Shown: positions 1 to 6,241 of the stretch, piece by piece
How the letters are laid out: each line of letters opens with the position of its first letter
Numbering within the stretch: position 1 is the first letter of the stretch
NCBI GenBank assembly: GCA_036825655.1
Contig: DAISXU010000129.1
Coordinates: 1 to 6,241, forward strand
Length of the DNA: 6,241 nt
Reading direction: 5' to 3'
DNA from: JALQTD01 sp036825655
Lineage (GTDB): Bacteria; Bacteroidota; Bacteroidia; Flavobacteriales_D; Sanyastnellaceae
Translations under genes and position numbers: made by a program
The notes under the pieces: model-generated
What the model was told of the DNA's origin: nothing
Databases searched by the model: none
What the model saw: the letters and a program-made list of their open reading frames with translations, nothing else

Positions 1-185
1 GAGTTGCTTCCGACAGAATTTCGGAAAGTGATGATGCCTTCTATGGCTTCCGTATCGCCCGTCAGGAACCACTTGAGGGACACACCATTGGCCAGGCCGC
101 CTCGCAATCCAATGGAAGGGTCCTCTTGCGCGCACACCGAAGTGCAAAAACATGCACAAAAGAGAAGGATGAAGGTTTGTTTCAT
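1..185 (-). CDS. Secreted, probably outer-membrane beta-barrel protein (N-terminal 61 residues only)
   Basis: This gene reads leftwards from an ATG at 185..183 and is still open at the window edge, so only 61 residues are visible. The first 20 or so form a clear signal peptide: Met-Lys start, a hydrophobic core (FILLFCACFC) and a likely signal peptidase I cut after SVCA, leaving a mature start at Gln-Glu-Asp. The next stretch, SIGLRGGLANGVSLKWFL followed by AIEGII, has the alternating pattern and Gly-rich turn typical of the first strands of small 8-stranded outer-membrane barrel proteins of Bacteroidota; this assignment is inferred from pattern only. The start is fixed by the signal peptide. 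No Shine-Dalgarno sequence or convincing promoter is visible in the 70 bp between it and the DUF1573 gene, where a terminator lies, so its promoter may overlap that terminator. The rest of the protein is needed to confirm the family. Confidence 0.72.
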   Translation of the reverse strand, partial: MKQTFILLFCACFCTSVCAQEDPSIGLRGGLANGVSLKWFLTGDTEAIEGIITFRNSVGSN

Positions 186-201
186 GTTGAAGGGATGGGC
201 G

Positions 202-240
202 AAAAAAACCCGAACATCCCAAAAGACGCCCGGGTTTCTT
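202..240 (-). terminator. Rho-independent terminator of the DUF1573 lipoprotein gene
   Basis: Read on the minus strand, AAACCCG (237..231) pairs with CGGGTTT (212..206) over an 18-nt loop, and the second arm runs straight into a tract of seven T (208..202). It starts about 18 bases after the TAA of the DUF1573 gene, the right place for its terminator, and ends 17 bases before the start codon of the next gene on the same strand. It therefore separates the two transcripts at least partly. The stem is only 7 bp and the loop is long, so the efficiency may be moderate. Confidence 0.68.
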
Positions 241-255
241 CCGAAGTGCTTGTGA

Positions 256-771
256 TTATTTCACCAACATAGGGTTGGGAGTGACGTTCGCTGTAATTGT
301 AAGAATTGTTTGAGCAGGGTCGGTGTTCGCATCGATGGTAACGCGCTTCGTTTGCGCATTCTTCTTGCCCTTCGAGTTGAACTTCACTTCAATGGTTCCA
401 GAGGCACCTGGTGCGATGGGCTCCTTGGGACATTTGGGAACGGTGCAGCCGCATGCCCCTTTACAGTTCGTAAGCAAGAGCGGTTCCGTACCCGTGTTGG
501 TGAATTCGAACAGGTGCGTTACAGCATCCCCTTCATTCATGGTACCAAAATCGTGCTCGTACTCTTTGAAGGTCATCGTCGTTGTGGGAGTAGCCGGTGT
601 TGCCGCCTCCTGGCGAGCAGGATCCATGGCTTTGTCTGGCTTCGCGGTTTCGGTTGTTCCTTCTTGAGCGACATCCCGGTCTGGAGTGACAGTGGCTTCA
701 CCACCTTCTGAGCAAGAGAAAAGCATGAGAGCAGCTGCGGATGCTGCGATTGAGAAACGAATCATATTCAT
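256..771 (-). CDS. DUF1573 domain lipoprotein
   Basis: A 171-residue protein from the ATG at 771. An ATG at 846 is also in frame but would overlap the end of the S41 gene and put 25 non-signal residues ahead of a lipoprotein signal. The chosen start gives Met-Asn-Met-Ile-Arg, a hydrophobic core and the lipobox LFSC, with Cys20 as the lipidated residue; a start at 765 is equally possible. Residues 21..65 are a Thr/Ala/Pro/Glu-rich, low-complexity tether. Residues 66..163 are a DUF1573 domain, an immunoglobulin-like beta-sandwich: HDFGTMNEGD, FEFTNTGTEPL, CGCTVPKCPKEPI, APGASGTIEVKFNSKG, then ITANV. DUF1573 proteins are common in Bacteroidota envelopes and have no established biochemical role. 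Four cysteines (103, 107, 109, 114) cluster around the CGCTVP motif. The gene lies 31 bp after the S41 protease gene with its own candidate promoter. Family assignment is firm; function is unknown. Confidence 0.9.
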   Translation of the reverse strand: MNMIRFSIAASAAALMLFSCSEGGEATVTPDRDVAQEGTTETAKPDKAMDPARQEAATPATPTTTMTFKEYEHDFGTMNEGDAVTHLFEFTNTGTEPLLLTNCKGACGCTVPKCPKEPIAPGASGTIEVKFNSKGKKNAQTKRVTIDANTDPAQTILTITANVTPNPMLVK

Positions 772-791
772 GTCAATTTTGTTTTGAAAGC

Positions 792-822
792 CAAATTTAG
801 GATTAGAACGTTCTATGAGCAA
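792..822 (-). promoter_or_regulatory. Bacteroidota-type promoter of the DUF1573 gene (TTG-N20-TAAATTTG)
   Basis: On the minus strand, TTG (822..820) is followed after 20 bases by TAAATTTG (799..792). This matches the Bacteroidota primary-sigma consensus, TTG about 17 to 23 bases ahead of TAnnTTTG, with every fixed base present. Initiation a few bases downstream, near 785, would leave a leader of about 14 bases before the ATG at 771, and that leader is A-rich (CAAAACAAAATTG), as is usual for genes started without a Shine-Dalgarno sequence. The upstream element lies inside the last codons of the S41 gene. Not verified by transcript data. Confidence 0.5.
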
Positions 823-2398
823 GATTGGAACGGTCAAAGGTTCCATCCTCTAACACTTGGATGGCGCGCATCAAAGACTCGTTCAATTCACTGATGATCC
901 GGTAGAATGTTTCACCTGAGTGCAGGTTGCGCCCAATCATGGCACGAAGCCTTAGCTGGATGGCATCACCTGACACTTCCCAATCTTCTTGGCTGAATTC
1001 GACGCCTTCTTGGGTGACAAAGGCCAAAAACTGATCGACTTCAACTTGGGTCAGTTCGAAGGATTCAACAAAAGTGTCCTCATCTGGAAAGCGAGCTTCC
1101 AAAGACTCACGCAGGCTATCTACGTAATTCAAGGCGAAGCGGCTGTCGAGACCTTTCCTCAAAATGTTGGAGAAATAGGCGGAATTGTCGGTGGTGTCCA
1201 ACGGGACAAAAATGTCAGGCAAGATGCCTCCTCCGCCGTACACTTTTCGGCCTTTGATCAAGGTGGAGTATTGCAGCGAATCAGGCAAGTCCAAGCTGTC
1301 GAGGGACAACAGCTCACCGTTTTCATAGCGCTCATACTTCTCTTGACGGTACGCGTCCACCCCCTCATCGTATGGTTTCTGTATGCAACGACCTGAAGGA
1401 GTGTAATATTTTTGAACCGTCAATCGCACCGCTGATCCGTCGGGCAGATTCACAGGCCGTTGGACCAAACCTTTTCCAAAACTGCGTCGTCCAATCAACA
1501 AGCCGCGGTCCCAGTCCTGCACTGCTCCAGAGACAATCTCTGAGGCCGAGGCCGAACCCTGGTCGATGAGAACGCAGAGCCTTCCTTCCTCGAATCCTCC
1601 TCTCCGGAAAGCATTTGTTTCTTCTTTCGGAAAAGATCTACCTTCTGTGTAAACAAGGAGCTTGTCATCCGAAAGGAAGGCATCGGCCATGTGAGTTGCA
1701 GTCCTGAGCATGCCACCTCCATTTCCTTGCAAGTCCAAAATCAAATCCTTCATGCCCTCTGCCTTCAAATCAGCGAGTGCTTCCATGAATTCATCCATGG
1801 TCGTTTTGGCAAATCGATTCACCTTGATGTAGCCGATTTCTGGCGTCACCATGAATGAGGCATCCACGGAATAGATGGGGATTTTATCTCGAATGATCTC
1901 AAATTCGATCAAATCGGCAACCCCCGTGCGTTTGATGCCTACGGTAACAAGCGTGCCTTTGGGGCCTTTAAGAAGTCGCTGAACATCTTTGTTCGTCACC
2001 CCCGTGCCGGCAACGATTTCCCCATCAACGGAAACGATTCGATCGCCAGCGAGGATTCCGAGCCGCTCCGATGGACCTCCCGAAATGGGACTTACCACCA
2101 TGATGGTATCCCGAAAAATATTGAATTGAATCCCAACGCCCTCGAAATTACCATTGAGTGGTTCATCAGCCGCCTGCAATTCTTCTGCGGGAATGTAGAC
2201 CGAATGCGGGTCCATTTCTTCAAGCATGCCCACGATGGCTGATTCCACTAAATCGTGCGCACTCACCGAGTCTACGTAAATCTGGTCGATGTAGTAAAGG
2301 AGTGTACTGAATTTCCGAGCTTGTTCTTCGCGATCAGGACTTTGGGCAGAAAGCACCGCTGGGATGCACATGGAAACCAACAAAAAATTCTTCAACAT
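803..2398 (-). CDS. Carboxy-terminal processing protease, peptidase family S41 (CtpA/Prc type)
   Basis: A complete 531-residue serine endopeptidase of the envelope. A short signal peptide (MLKNFLL...AVLSA, likely cut before Gln19) sends it to the periplasm. In order: a helical N-terminal region (about 25..80, with EEMDPHSVYIP), a PDZ domain (about 84..165, GVGIQFN, ISGGPSERLGILAGDRIVSVDG) that selects C-terminal tails of substrates, the S41 catalytic core (about 185..400), and a helical C-terminal extension (about 400..531). The Ser-Lys dyad is readable: Ser284 in GSASASEIVSGA and Lys309 in SFGKGLVQ, 25 residues apart as in Escherichia coli Prc. LILDLQGNGGG (219..229) is the oxyanion-side motif, and KYYTPSGRCIQKPY (330..343) is typical of Bacteroidota members. 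All key residues are present, so it should be active. The ATG at 2398 is fixed by the signal peptide. It heads a minus-strand group with the DUF1573 gene 31 bp downstream. Natural substrates cannot be read from the sequence. Confidence 0.95.
   Translation of the reverse strand: MLKNFLLVSMCIPAVLSAQSPDREEQARKFSTLLYYIDQIYVDSVSAHDLVESAIVGMLEEMDPHSVYIPAEELQAADEPLNGNFEGVGIQFNIFRDTIMVVSPISGGPSERLGILAGDRIVSVDGEIVAGTGVTNKDVQRLLKGPKGTLVTVGIKRTGVADLIEFEIIRDKIPIYSVDASFMVTPEIGYIKVNRFAKTTMDEFMEALADLKAEGMKDLILDLQGNGGGMLRTATHMADAFLSDDKLLVYTEGRSFPKEETNAFRRGGFEEGRLCVLIDQGSASASEIVSGAVQDWDRGLLIGRRSFGKGLVQRPVNLPDGSAVRLTVQKYYTPSGRCIQKPYDEGVDAYRQEKYERYENGELLSLDSLDLPDSLQYSTLIKGRKVYGGGGILPDIFVPLDTTDNSAYFSNILRKGLDSRFALNYVDSLRESLEARFPDEDTFVESFELTQVEVDQFLAFVTQEGVEFSQEDWEVSGDAIQLRLRAMIGRNLHSGETFYRIISELNESLMRAIQVLEDGTFDRSNLAHRTF
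804..815. promoter_or_regulatory. Possible operator: perfect 12-bp palindrome inside the promoter spacer
   Basis: TAGAACGTTCTA reads the same on both strands and sits entirely between the two elements of the candidate DUF1573 promoter (spacer 800..819), overlapping the TAA of the S41 gene at 803..805. A dimeric regulator bound here would block the promoter. About one or two perfect 12-bp palindromes are expected by chance in 6.2 kb, so only the position makes it noteworthy. No regulator is encoded nearby. Confidence 0.22.
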
Positions 2399-2537
2399 GC
2401 TGGGAATTCGATTTTCTCGATGAATGCCGCAATTTACCGCAAAGGGCCGACCCTCCGCGGTATTTTATCCCCAATTTTCCCAAAGACCATCATGAACATC
2501 GTATCTTTTCCGGCTCATCAAATTGAACCCCCAATTC
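2399..2537. other. Divergent intergenic region between the S41 and lysyl-endopeptidase-like genes
   Basis: These 139 bp must hold the promoters of both divergent genes. No full TTG-N17..23-TAnnTTTG promoter is present on either strand. On the plus strand the best partial match is TATCTTTT at 2502..2509, with only TTT (2476..2478) at the right distance upstream. TATTTTAT at 2461..2468 is a poorer one. On the minus strand only TAAATTG (2436..2430) resembles the downstream element and it lacks an upstream partner. There is no small ORF with a credible start. The most obvious structure is the imperfect palindrome at 2435..2462, listed separately. Confidence 0.5.
2435..2462. repeat. Imperfect 28-bp inverted repeat in the divergent promoter region
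   Basis: TACCGC (2435..2440) pairs with GCGGTA (2457..2462). Inside, after a symmetric 2x2 mismatch (AA opposite CC), AGGG (2443..2446) pairs with CCCT (2451..2454) around a CCGA loop. It lies 37 bp ahead of the S41 start and 76 bp ahead of the plus-strand protease start. On the plus strand TTTTA follows closely, so a weak terminator of readthrough is possible; as DNA it could be an operator shared by the two genes. Which, if either, cannot be told from one sequence. Confidence 0.45.
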
Positions 2538-4187
2538 ATGCGCGCCTTTCCCATTTTCTTGATCATGTTGCCGCTCATGGCTTCCTCTCAACAGGCAGTC
2601 GAGCTGCCTTCACCTGATGTGGAGGGGATTTGGAATCGAGCCAATTGGCACGATGCAAATACGGGCAAAACATTCATTGGGGAAGTCCTCGATGCTGATT
2701 GGTCATTTTTTGAAGAGGCCACCCGGGTTGAATTGGCTGGTGGGGTGGAACAGTGGCAACTTGACGTCCGCGTGGCGGGTGCTCCAGCCTTGGCCATTTA
2801 TTTCGATGAGTTTCACTTGCCTGTTGGTGCGCGTTTGGCATTTGAATCCCCAGCAGGTGCATTTCCGCAAGTTTATTCCGATGCGGTGGCGGATGCTTCA
2901 GAAAACAACGAGCACGGCCGGTTTGTGTCCGGAGAGGTGCCTGGAGAGGTCGTTCGGATCACCTACACGCAACCTGCAAATTGCATTGGGAAGCCTCGCC
3001 TTCATGTCAATGGGGTGGGGTACTTCATTCGCTACTTGTGGCTGCCTTCCGCTTTTGATTTGGTAGGTGACGGAGGAGACCGGGGGAGTGACGCCTGCGA
3101 AGTGGATGTGAACTGCCCTGAAGGAGCGGATTGGGTTTGCCAAAGGGATGCTGTTGTGCGTTTAAGGATTTCAATGGGTGGCGGCATTTTCTACTGCTCA
3201 GGTGCGATGGTCAACAACACCGCCCGCGACTGCCGTCAATTGCTCCTTTCGTCCTTCCATTGCGCCGATAACATGTCTGATTCGGATTGGGCCTACATGA
3301 AGGTGCGGTTCAATTACGAATACTCAGAATGCGGAGGCACCGTTAGCCTGAATTCGCATGATCGGACGGGAGTCCTATTCCTGACGTCTTCTGATGACAT
3401 GGTGGGCAACAACATCAATGGCTCGGACTTTCTGCTTGTAGAAGTGGAGGACCCCATCTTCGAATCCTGGACGCCATACCTCGCCGGATGGGATGCAACA
3501 GGAATTCCTGCCCAGGACGGAGTGGGGATTCATCATCCTTCCGGAGATCGCAAGAAGATTTCGACGTACCTCGATCCCGTCGCAAGCAGTTCTGCCTATG
3601 CATCGGGCGCGCACTGGCGCGTCAATTGGGATGCCACGGAGACGTCGCATGGCGTCACGGAGGGCGGTTCATCCGGGTCGCCTTTGTTTGACCAAAATCA
3701 ACGAATCATTGGAACACTTACCGGAGGTAGCTCATTCTGTACGTCACCTACAGCGCCTGATTATTATGGGAAAATGAGTTACCATTGGGATGGACCAAAC
3801 CCCATCAGCGCTGCGGAGAAACTTGAGCCATTCCTTGACCCAGCAGGCACAGGGGAGGAGGTGTTGGATGGGACCTACATTGGATCAGGAGTCAATTGTG
3901 AACCACAATCCTTTTGCTCGGTGCTCAGTGTGGAAAGCACGTTGCTGACTGGCGGCGCTTGGCAGTTGTTTCCCAATCCGGCAACAGCCGAGGTGAACAT
4001 TCAATCTCCAGATCAGCTAACCATCCAGGAAGTGCGGGTTTACGACGCTCAAGGAAGGATGGTGCTAACGGAAAAAGGATTTTCAGTTCAACGCTTTTCT
4101 GTAGCTGGATTGACTTCCGGACTCTACTACATCACGGTTAGGACGGAGGCTGGGGCCTCAGGCACTCAGGTGTTAAAAGTGGAGTGA
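2538..4187 (+). CDS. T9SS-secreted lysyl-endopeptidase-like serine protease (family S1, Achromobacter protease I type)
   Basis: A 549-residue exported protease. The ATG at 2538 gives a clean signal peptide (MRAFPIFLIMLPLMASS, cut likely before Gln18); an in-frame TTG at 2523 only adds five residues. Residues about 41..165 form a beta-rich propeptide-like domain (FIGEVLDADWSFF, YFDEFHLPVGARL, VNGVGYFIRY). Residues about 187..430 are the protease: CEVDVNCPEGADW, SGAMVNNTARDC, SSFHC with His241, NGSDFLLVEVE with Asp297, GIHHPSGDRKKIS, and GGSSGSPLFD with Ser379. His-Asp and Asp-Ser spacings (56 and 82) nearly equal those I recall for Achromobacter protease I (56 and 81). Cys187, 193, 220, 242, 265 and 401 match its three disulphides, and Asp408 aligns with its Lys-binding Asp225. 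Residues about 473..549 are a T9SS type A sorting domain (LFPNPATAEVNI, VYDAQGRMV, SGLYYITV, terminal LKVE). Exported across the outer membrane, it presumably degrades external protein. Lys specificity is inferred. Confidence 0.92.
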   Translation: MRAFPIFLIMLPLMASSQQAVELPSPDVEGIWNRANWHDANTGKTFIGEVLDADWSFFEEATRVELAGGVEQWQLDVRVAGAPALAIYFDEFHLPVGARLAFESPAGAFPQVYSDAVADASENNEHGRFVSGEVPGEVVRITYTQPANCIGKPRLHVNGVGYFIRYLWLPSAFDLVGDGGDRGSDACEVDVNCPEGADWVCQRDAVVRLRISMGGGIFYCSGAMVNNTARDCRQLLLSSFHCADNMSDSDWAYMKVRFNYEYSECGGTVSLNSHDRTGVLFLTSSDDMVGNNINGSDFLLVEVEDPIFESWTPYLAGWDATGIPAQDGVGIHHPSGDRKKISTYLDPVASSSAYASGAHWRVNWDATETSHGVTEGGSSGSPLFDQNQRIIGTLTGGSSFCTSPTAPDYYGKMSYHWDGPNPISAAEKLEPFLDPAGTGEEVLDGTYIGSGVNCEPQSFCSVLSVESTLLTGGAWQLFPNPATAEVNIQSPDQLTIQEVRVYDAQGRMVLTEKGFSVQRFSVAGLTSGLYYITVRTEAGASGTQVLKVE

Positions 4188-4188
4188 T

Positions 4189-6241
4189 TCAGTTCGCAAG
4201 CCACGTCAACTTGGAGCGTTCCACGCGCAGTTGCATGGATCCAATTAAAACGGTGATTTCATCTCCCTTGATGGCCACAACTTCACCGCGTTGACTCCCG
4301 TTTCGGAGCCGCACTTTGGAGCCGATTTGGATGCGTTCAACATGGTGTTTTGGACGGCGTTTTGGAATGGCAGCCTTGCTCGCAGCCCGCTTTGCAGCCG
4401 CCAACGCCGCAGCATCTTCTTGACGAGCGCGCTCGACTGCTAAGTACTTCCGAACGTCCTCAAGCAGCTCCTTGTTCTTCGATTGGACGTTCCATCGGTC
4501 GATGAACTGTTGCAAACGCCTTCCTCGAGTCAAGGCTACATTTTGCTCATCTGAGATGAGCTGCTGAGTCTCTATTTTGGTGTTGAGAGTGGCTTGTTTG
4601 CGTTCCAATTGACTCCGGAGCTGATCCATTTCCAGGTCCTTTCTCAATTGCCGATCCGTCAGCTTCGTTAGTTGGTTCTTCTCCTTCTCCAATGAGCCGA
4701 TGAGGTCGTCCAATTTGACTCGGCGATGGTCCAATTTGGCCTTTGCTCGTTGGATGAGTTCCCCCTGTATGCCATTGATTTCAGCAACTTCAAAGGTGAA
4801 TGAACTGCCGGGTTGGCCAATGTCCAACTTGTACAACGGTTCGAGGGATTCCCGATCGAACCGCATGGATCCGTTCAGCGCCTCTTTCAATTGTGCAGCT
4901 CGGGTTTTAATGTTGGCGTAATGCGTAGTGATTACTCCATAGCACCCTCGCTCGTAGAGCTCCTCAAAGAACACTTCAGCCAGAGCTCCTCCAAGTTCTG
5001 GGTCAGATCCCGTTCCAAATTCATCGAGCAAGAGCAAGCTGCTCGGTCCGCTCACTTCCAGAAAACCGCGCATTCGATTGAGTCGGTAGCTGTATGTGCT
5101 CAATTGATTTTCGATGCTTTGGTTGTCGCCAATGTCTGTGAGCACGGCATCGAAAAATCCTACTTCGCTGTTGGGGTGGACCGGAATCAAAAGCCCGGAT
5201 TGGAGCATCACTTGGAGCAAGCCGACGGTCTTGAGCGTAATGGACTTGCCACCGGCATTGGGCCCAGAAATGACAAGCATCCGCCCACGTGACGAAAGTT
5301 CGATGCTCTGGGGTTCGGTGTGCCGGTTGGACGCGGCATTCTGCATCCTCAGGAGCGGATGATAGGCTTGAATCATATGGAAGCCCATGGCTTTTCGCAG
5401 CAACGGCATGTCTGCGCCACATTCTCCCGCGAGCCGAACTTTGGCTTGGGTCCAGTCGAGTTCTACAATGACTTCTTGGTACGCCCTTATGAGCGGTAAA
5501 TGGTGGCGAATGCGCTGCGTAAGATCGCGCAGAATCCGCAAGATTTCTTTGCGTTCGTCGTCCTTCAGCATCTCAAATTCAGCATTGAGCGGCATGCAAG
5601 CTCCGGGCTCAATGAATGTGATGCTTCCATTGTTGGACTGACCCAAAACCGTCCCGGATAATTTCCGCTTGTGCGTGCTATTGACCGCCAAAACCCGCCG
5701 CTCATGGATGAAGCCTTCCTTCGTGTCGGCTAACCAGTTGCGTTCCTGAGCGGATTTCAGCGAGCGCATGAATGCCCGGTTGATGGCCCTCCTCACACGC
5801 GTCATTTCAGAACGAATGGAAACCAAGAGTTTCGAAGCATCCGCCCGGACTTCTCCTTTGATATCGAATACCGATTCGATGGCCTCGATCAACTCGGTGG
5901 TGGGGTTTACATTGCGGAAGAGGTGTTCAAAGCGCGGGAAGCGTCCTTCTGCTTCCCTCAGGCAGGTTACCAATCCATTGACCGTTTTCGACGCATCGAG
6001 GATGCGCAAGAAGCTGTTCTCGTCCAAAACGGAGTCCCGGACTTTAAGCAGTCGAATCTCTCGAGTAAGTTCCTCGCAAGTGACCTTAGGGAATGGAAGG
6101 GACTCCCGGCGAATGGTGAGCAACTCCTGGGTGATTTCCAACGCAGGTACGATGCGCTTCCGTGTCCGCCAGGGCCGAAGGGACGCCGCGTTGTTCGTAG
6201 CTGTTTCTCCATGACAAAAGCTCGCCAAGAGTTCTTGGATG
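4189..6241 (-). CDS. mutS2: MutS2-type ATPase lacking the Smr domain (N-terminus beyond window)
   Basis: The frame stays open to the right edge (683 residues visible; a TTG at 6228 is internal, since the upstream codons IQEL continue the family's usual N-terminal helix), so perhaps 10 to 20 residues are missing. Numbering from that TTG: MutS core and lever helices (about 1..300), then the ATPase with Walker A GPNAGGKS (322..329), the DIGDNQSIENQLSTYS segment (365..380), Walker B LLLLDEFGTGSDP (398..410) and TTHYANIK (434..441). A coiled-coil clamp follows (about 490..605), then a basic Ala/Lys/Arg linker (606..629) and a KOW-like barrel (about 634..675, IGSKVRLRNGSQRGEVVAIKGDEITVLIGSMQLRV). 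MutS2 proteins act as dimeric ATPases in recombination control and, in Bacillus, in splitting collided ribosomes. The usual C-terminal Smr nuclease domain is absent: the stop comes straight after the KOW-like domain, and only one base separates it from the convergent protease gene. All ATPase motifs are intact. Confidence 0.93.
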   Translation of the reverse strand, partial: IQELLASFCHGETATNNAASLRPWRTRKRIVPALEITQELLTIRRESLPFPKVTCEELTREIRLLKVRDSVLDENSFLRILDASKTVNGLVTCLREAEGRFPRFEHLFRNVNPTTELIEAIESVFDIKGEVRADASKLLVSIRSEMTRVRRAINRAFMRSLKSAQERNWLADTKEGFIHERRVLAVNSTHKRKLSGTVLGQSNNGSITFIEPGACMPLNAEFEMLKDDERKEILRILRDLTQRIRHHLPLIRAYQEVIVELDWTQAKVRLAGECGADMPLLRKAMGFHMIQAYHPLLRMQNAASNRHTEPQSIELSSRGRMLVISGPNAGGKSITLKTVGLLQVMLQSGLLIPVHPNSEVGFFDAVLTDIGDNQSIENQLSTYSYRLNRMRGFLEVSGPSSLLLLDEFGTGSDPELGGALAEVFFEELYERGCYGVITTHYANIKTRAAQLKEALNGSMRFDRESLEPLYKLDIGQPGSSFTFEVAEINGIQGELIQRAKAKLDHRRVKLDDLIGSLEKEKNQLTKLTDRQLRKDLEMDQLRSQLERKQATLNTKIETQQLISDEQNVALTRGRRLQQFIDRWNVQSKNKELLEDVRKYLAVERARQEDAAALAAAKRAASKAAIPKRRPKHHVERIQIGSKVRLRNGSQRGEVVAIKGDEITVLIGSMQLRVERSKLTWLAN

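Noticed and set aside
772..846. Upstream in-frame ATG at 846 for the DUF1573 gene, giving 25 extra residues
   Set aside because: It would overlap the S41 gene and bury the lipoprotein signal peptide inside the protein; the ATG at 771 restores a normal signal sequence and follows the promoter motif.
989..1396. Long reading frame on the plus strand opposite the S41 gene, and similar ones at 310..711, 4813..5292 and 5768..6214
   Set aside because: They are mirror frames of well-identified genes; their translations show no family motifs or signal sequences.
2476..2509. Plus-strand promoter TTT-N23-TATCTTTT for the protease
   Set aside because: Last base of the downstream element and the G of the upstream element are both wrong; kept only as a weak candidate in the intergenic note.
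2521..2536. Small hairpin AATTG/CAATT just ahead of the protease ATG, as a translational switch
   Set aside because: Only 5 bp, mostly A-T, and too weak to support a regulatory claim.
2523..2537. TTG start five codons ahead of the plus-strand protease ATG
   Set aside because: The ATG at 2538 begins directly at a normal signal peptide; the extra residues (Asn-Pro-Gln-Phe) add nothing recognisable.
6226..6228. TTG at 6228 as the start of MutS2
   Set aside because: The frame continues upstream to the window edge with residues that fit the family's N-terminal helix, and visible MutS2 homology begins before it. The gene is cut by the window, not started here.
1..6241. CRISPR arrays, tRNA/rRNA genes, insertion sequences, prophage or defence genes
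   Set aside because: No regularly spaced repeats, cloverleaf-like segments, transposase motifs or terminal inverted repeats were seen; almost all of the window is explained by five protein genes.

Overview
The window comes from a member of the Bacteroidota. Three things point there. The trypsin-like protease at 2538..4187 ends in a type IX secretion (T9SS, Por) C-terminal sorting domain. No start codon is preceded by a Shine-Dalgarno sequence; the stretches ahead of them are A-rich or featureless. A TTG-N20-TAnnTTTG promoter of the Bacteroidota type precedes a DUF1573 lipoprotein gene. Base composition looks near half G+C by eye, higher than in many Flavobacteriia, so I do not name a family or genus.

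Layout from left to right: the start of a small secreted, probably outer-membrane beta-barrel protein (minus strand, runs off the left edge); a rho-independent terminator; a DUF1573 lipoprotein gene (minus); a carboxy-terminal processing protease of family S41 (minus); a 139-bp divergent intergenic region with an imperfect palindrome; a T9SS-secreted lysyl-endopeptidase-like serine protease (plus); and a MutS2-type ATPase (minus, its N-terminus beyond the right edge) that converges on the protease gene with one base between the two stop codons. Every base outside the intergenic gaps is coding, and there are no tRNA, rRNA, CRISPR or mobile-element signs.

The left three genes are all predicted to be envelope proteins: a periplasmic processing protease, a lipid-anchored DUF1573 protein and an outer-membrane protein. 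The lipoprotein gene seems able to be transcribed separately from the S41 gene, because it has its own promoter overlapping the S41 stop codon and a terminator right after it. The plus-strand gene is a self-contained exported digestive-type protease. MutS2 is an intracellular housekeeping ATPase, here lacking the C-terminal Smr domain seen in many homologues.

I found no clear undescribed multi-gene system. The points most worth a second look are the Smr-less MutS2, the lysyl-endopeptidase homologue that keeps its Lys-pocket Asp and all six disulphide cysteines but has an Arg rather than a Lys near the expected maturation site, and the palindrome placed inside the DUF1573 promoter.
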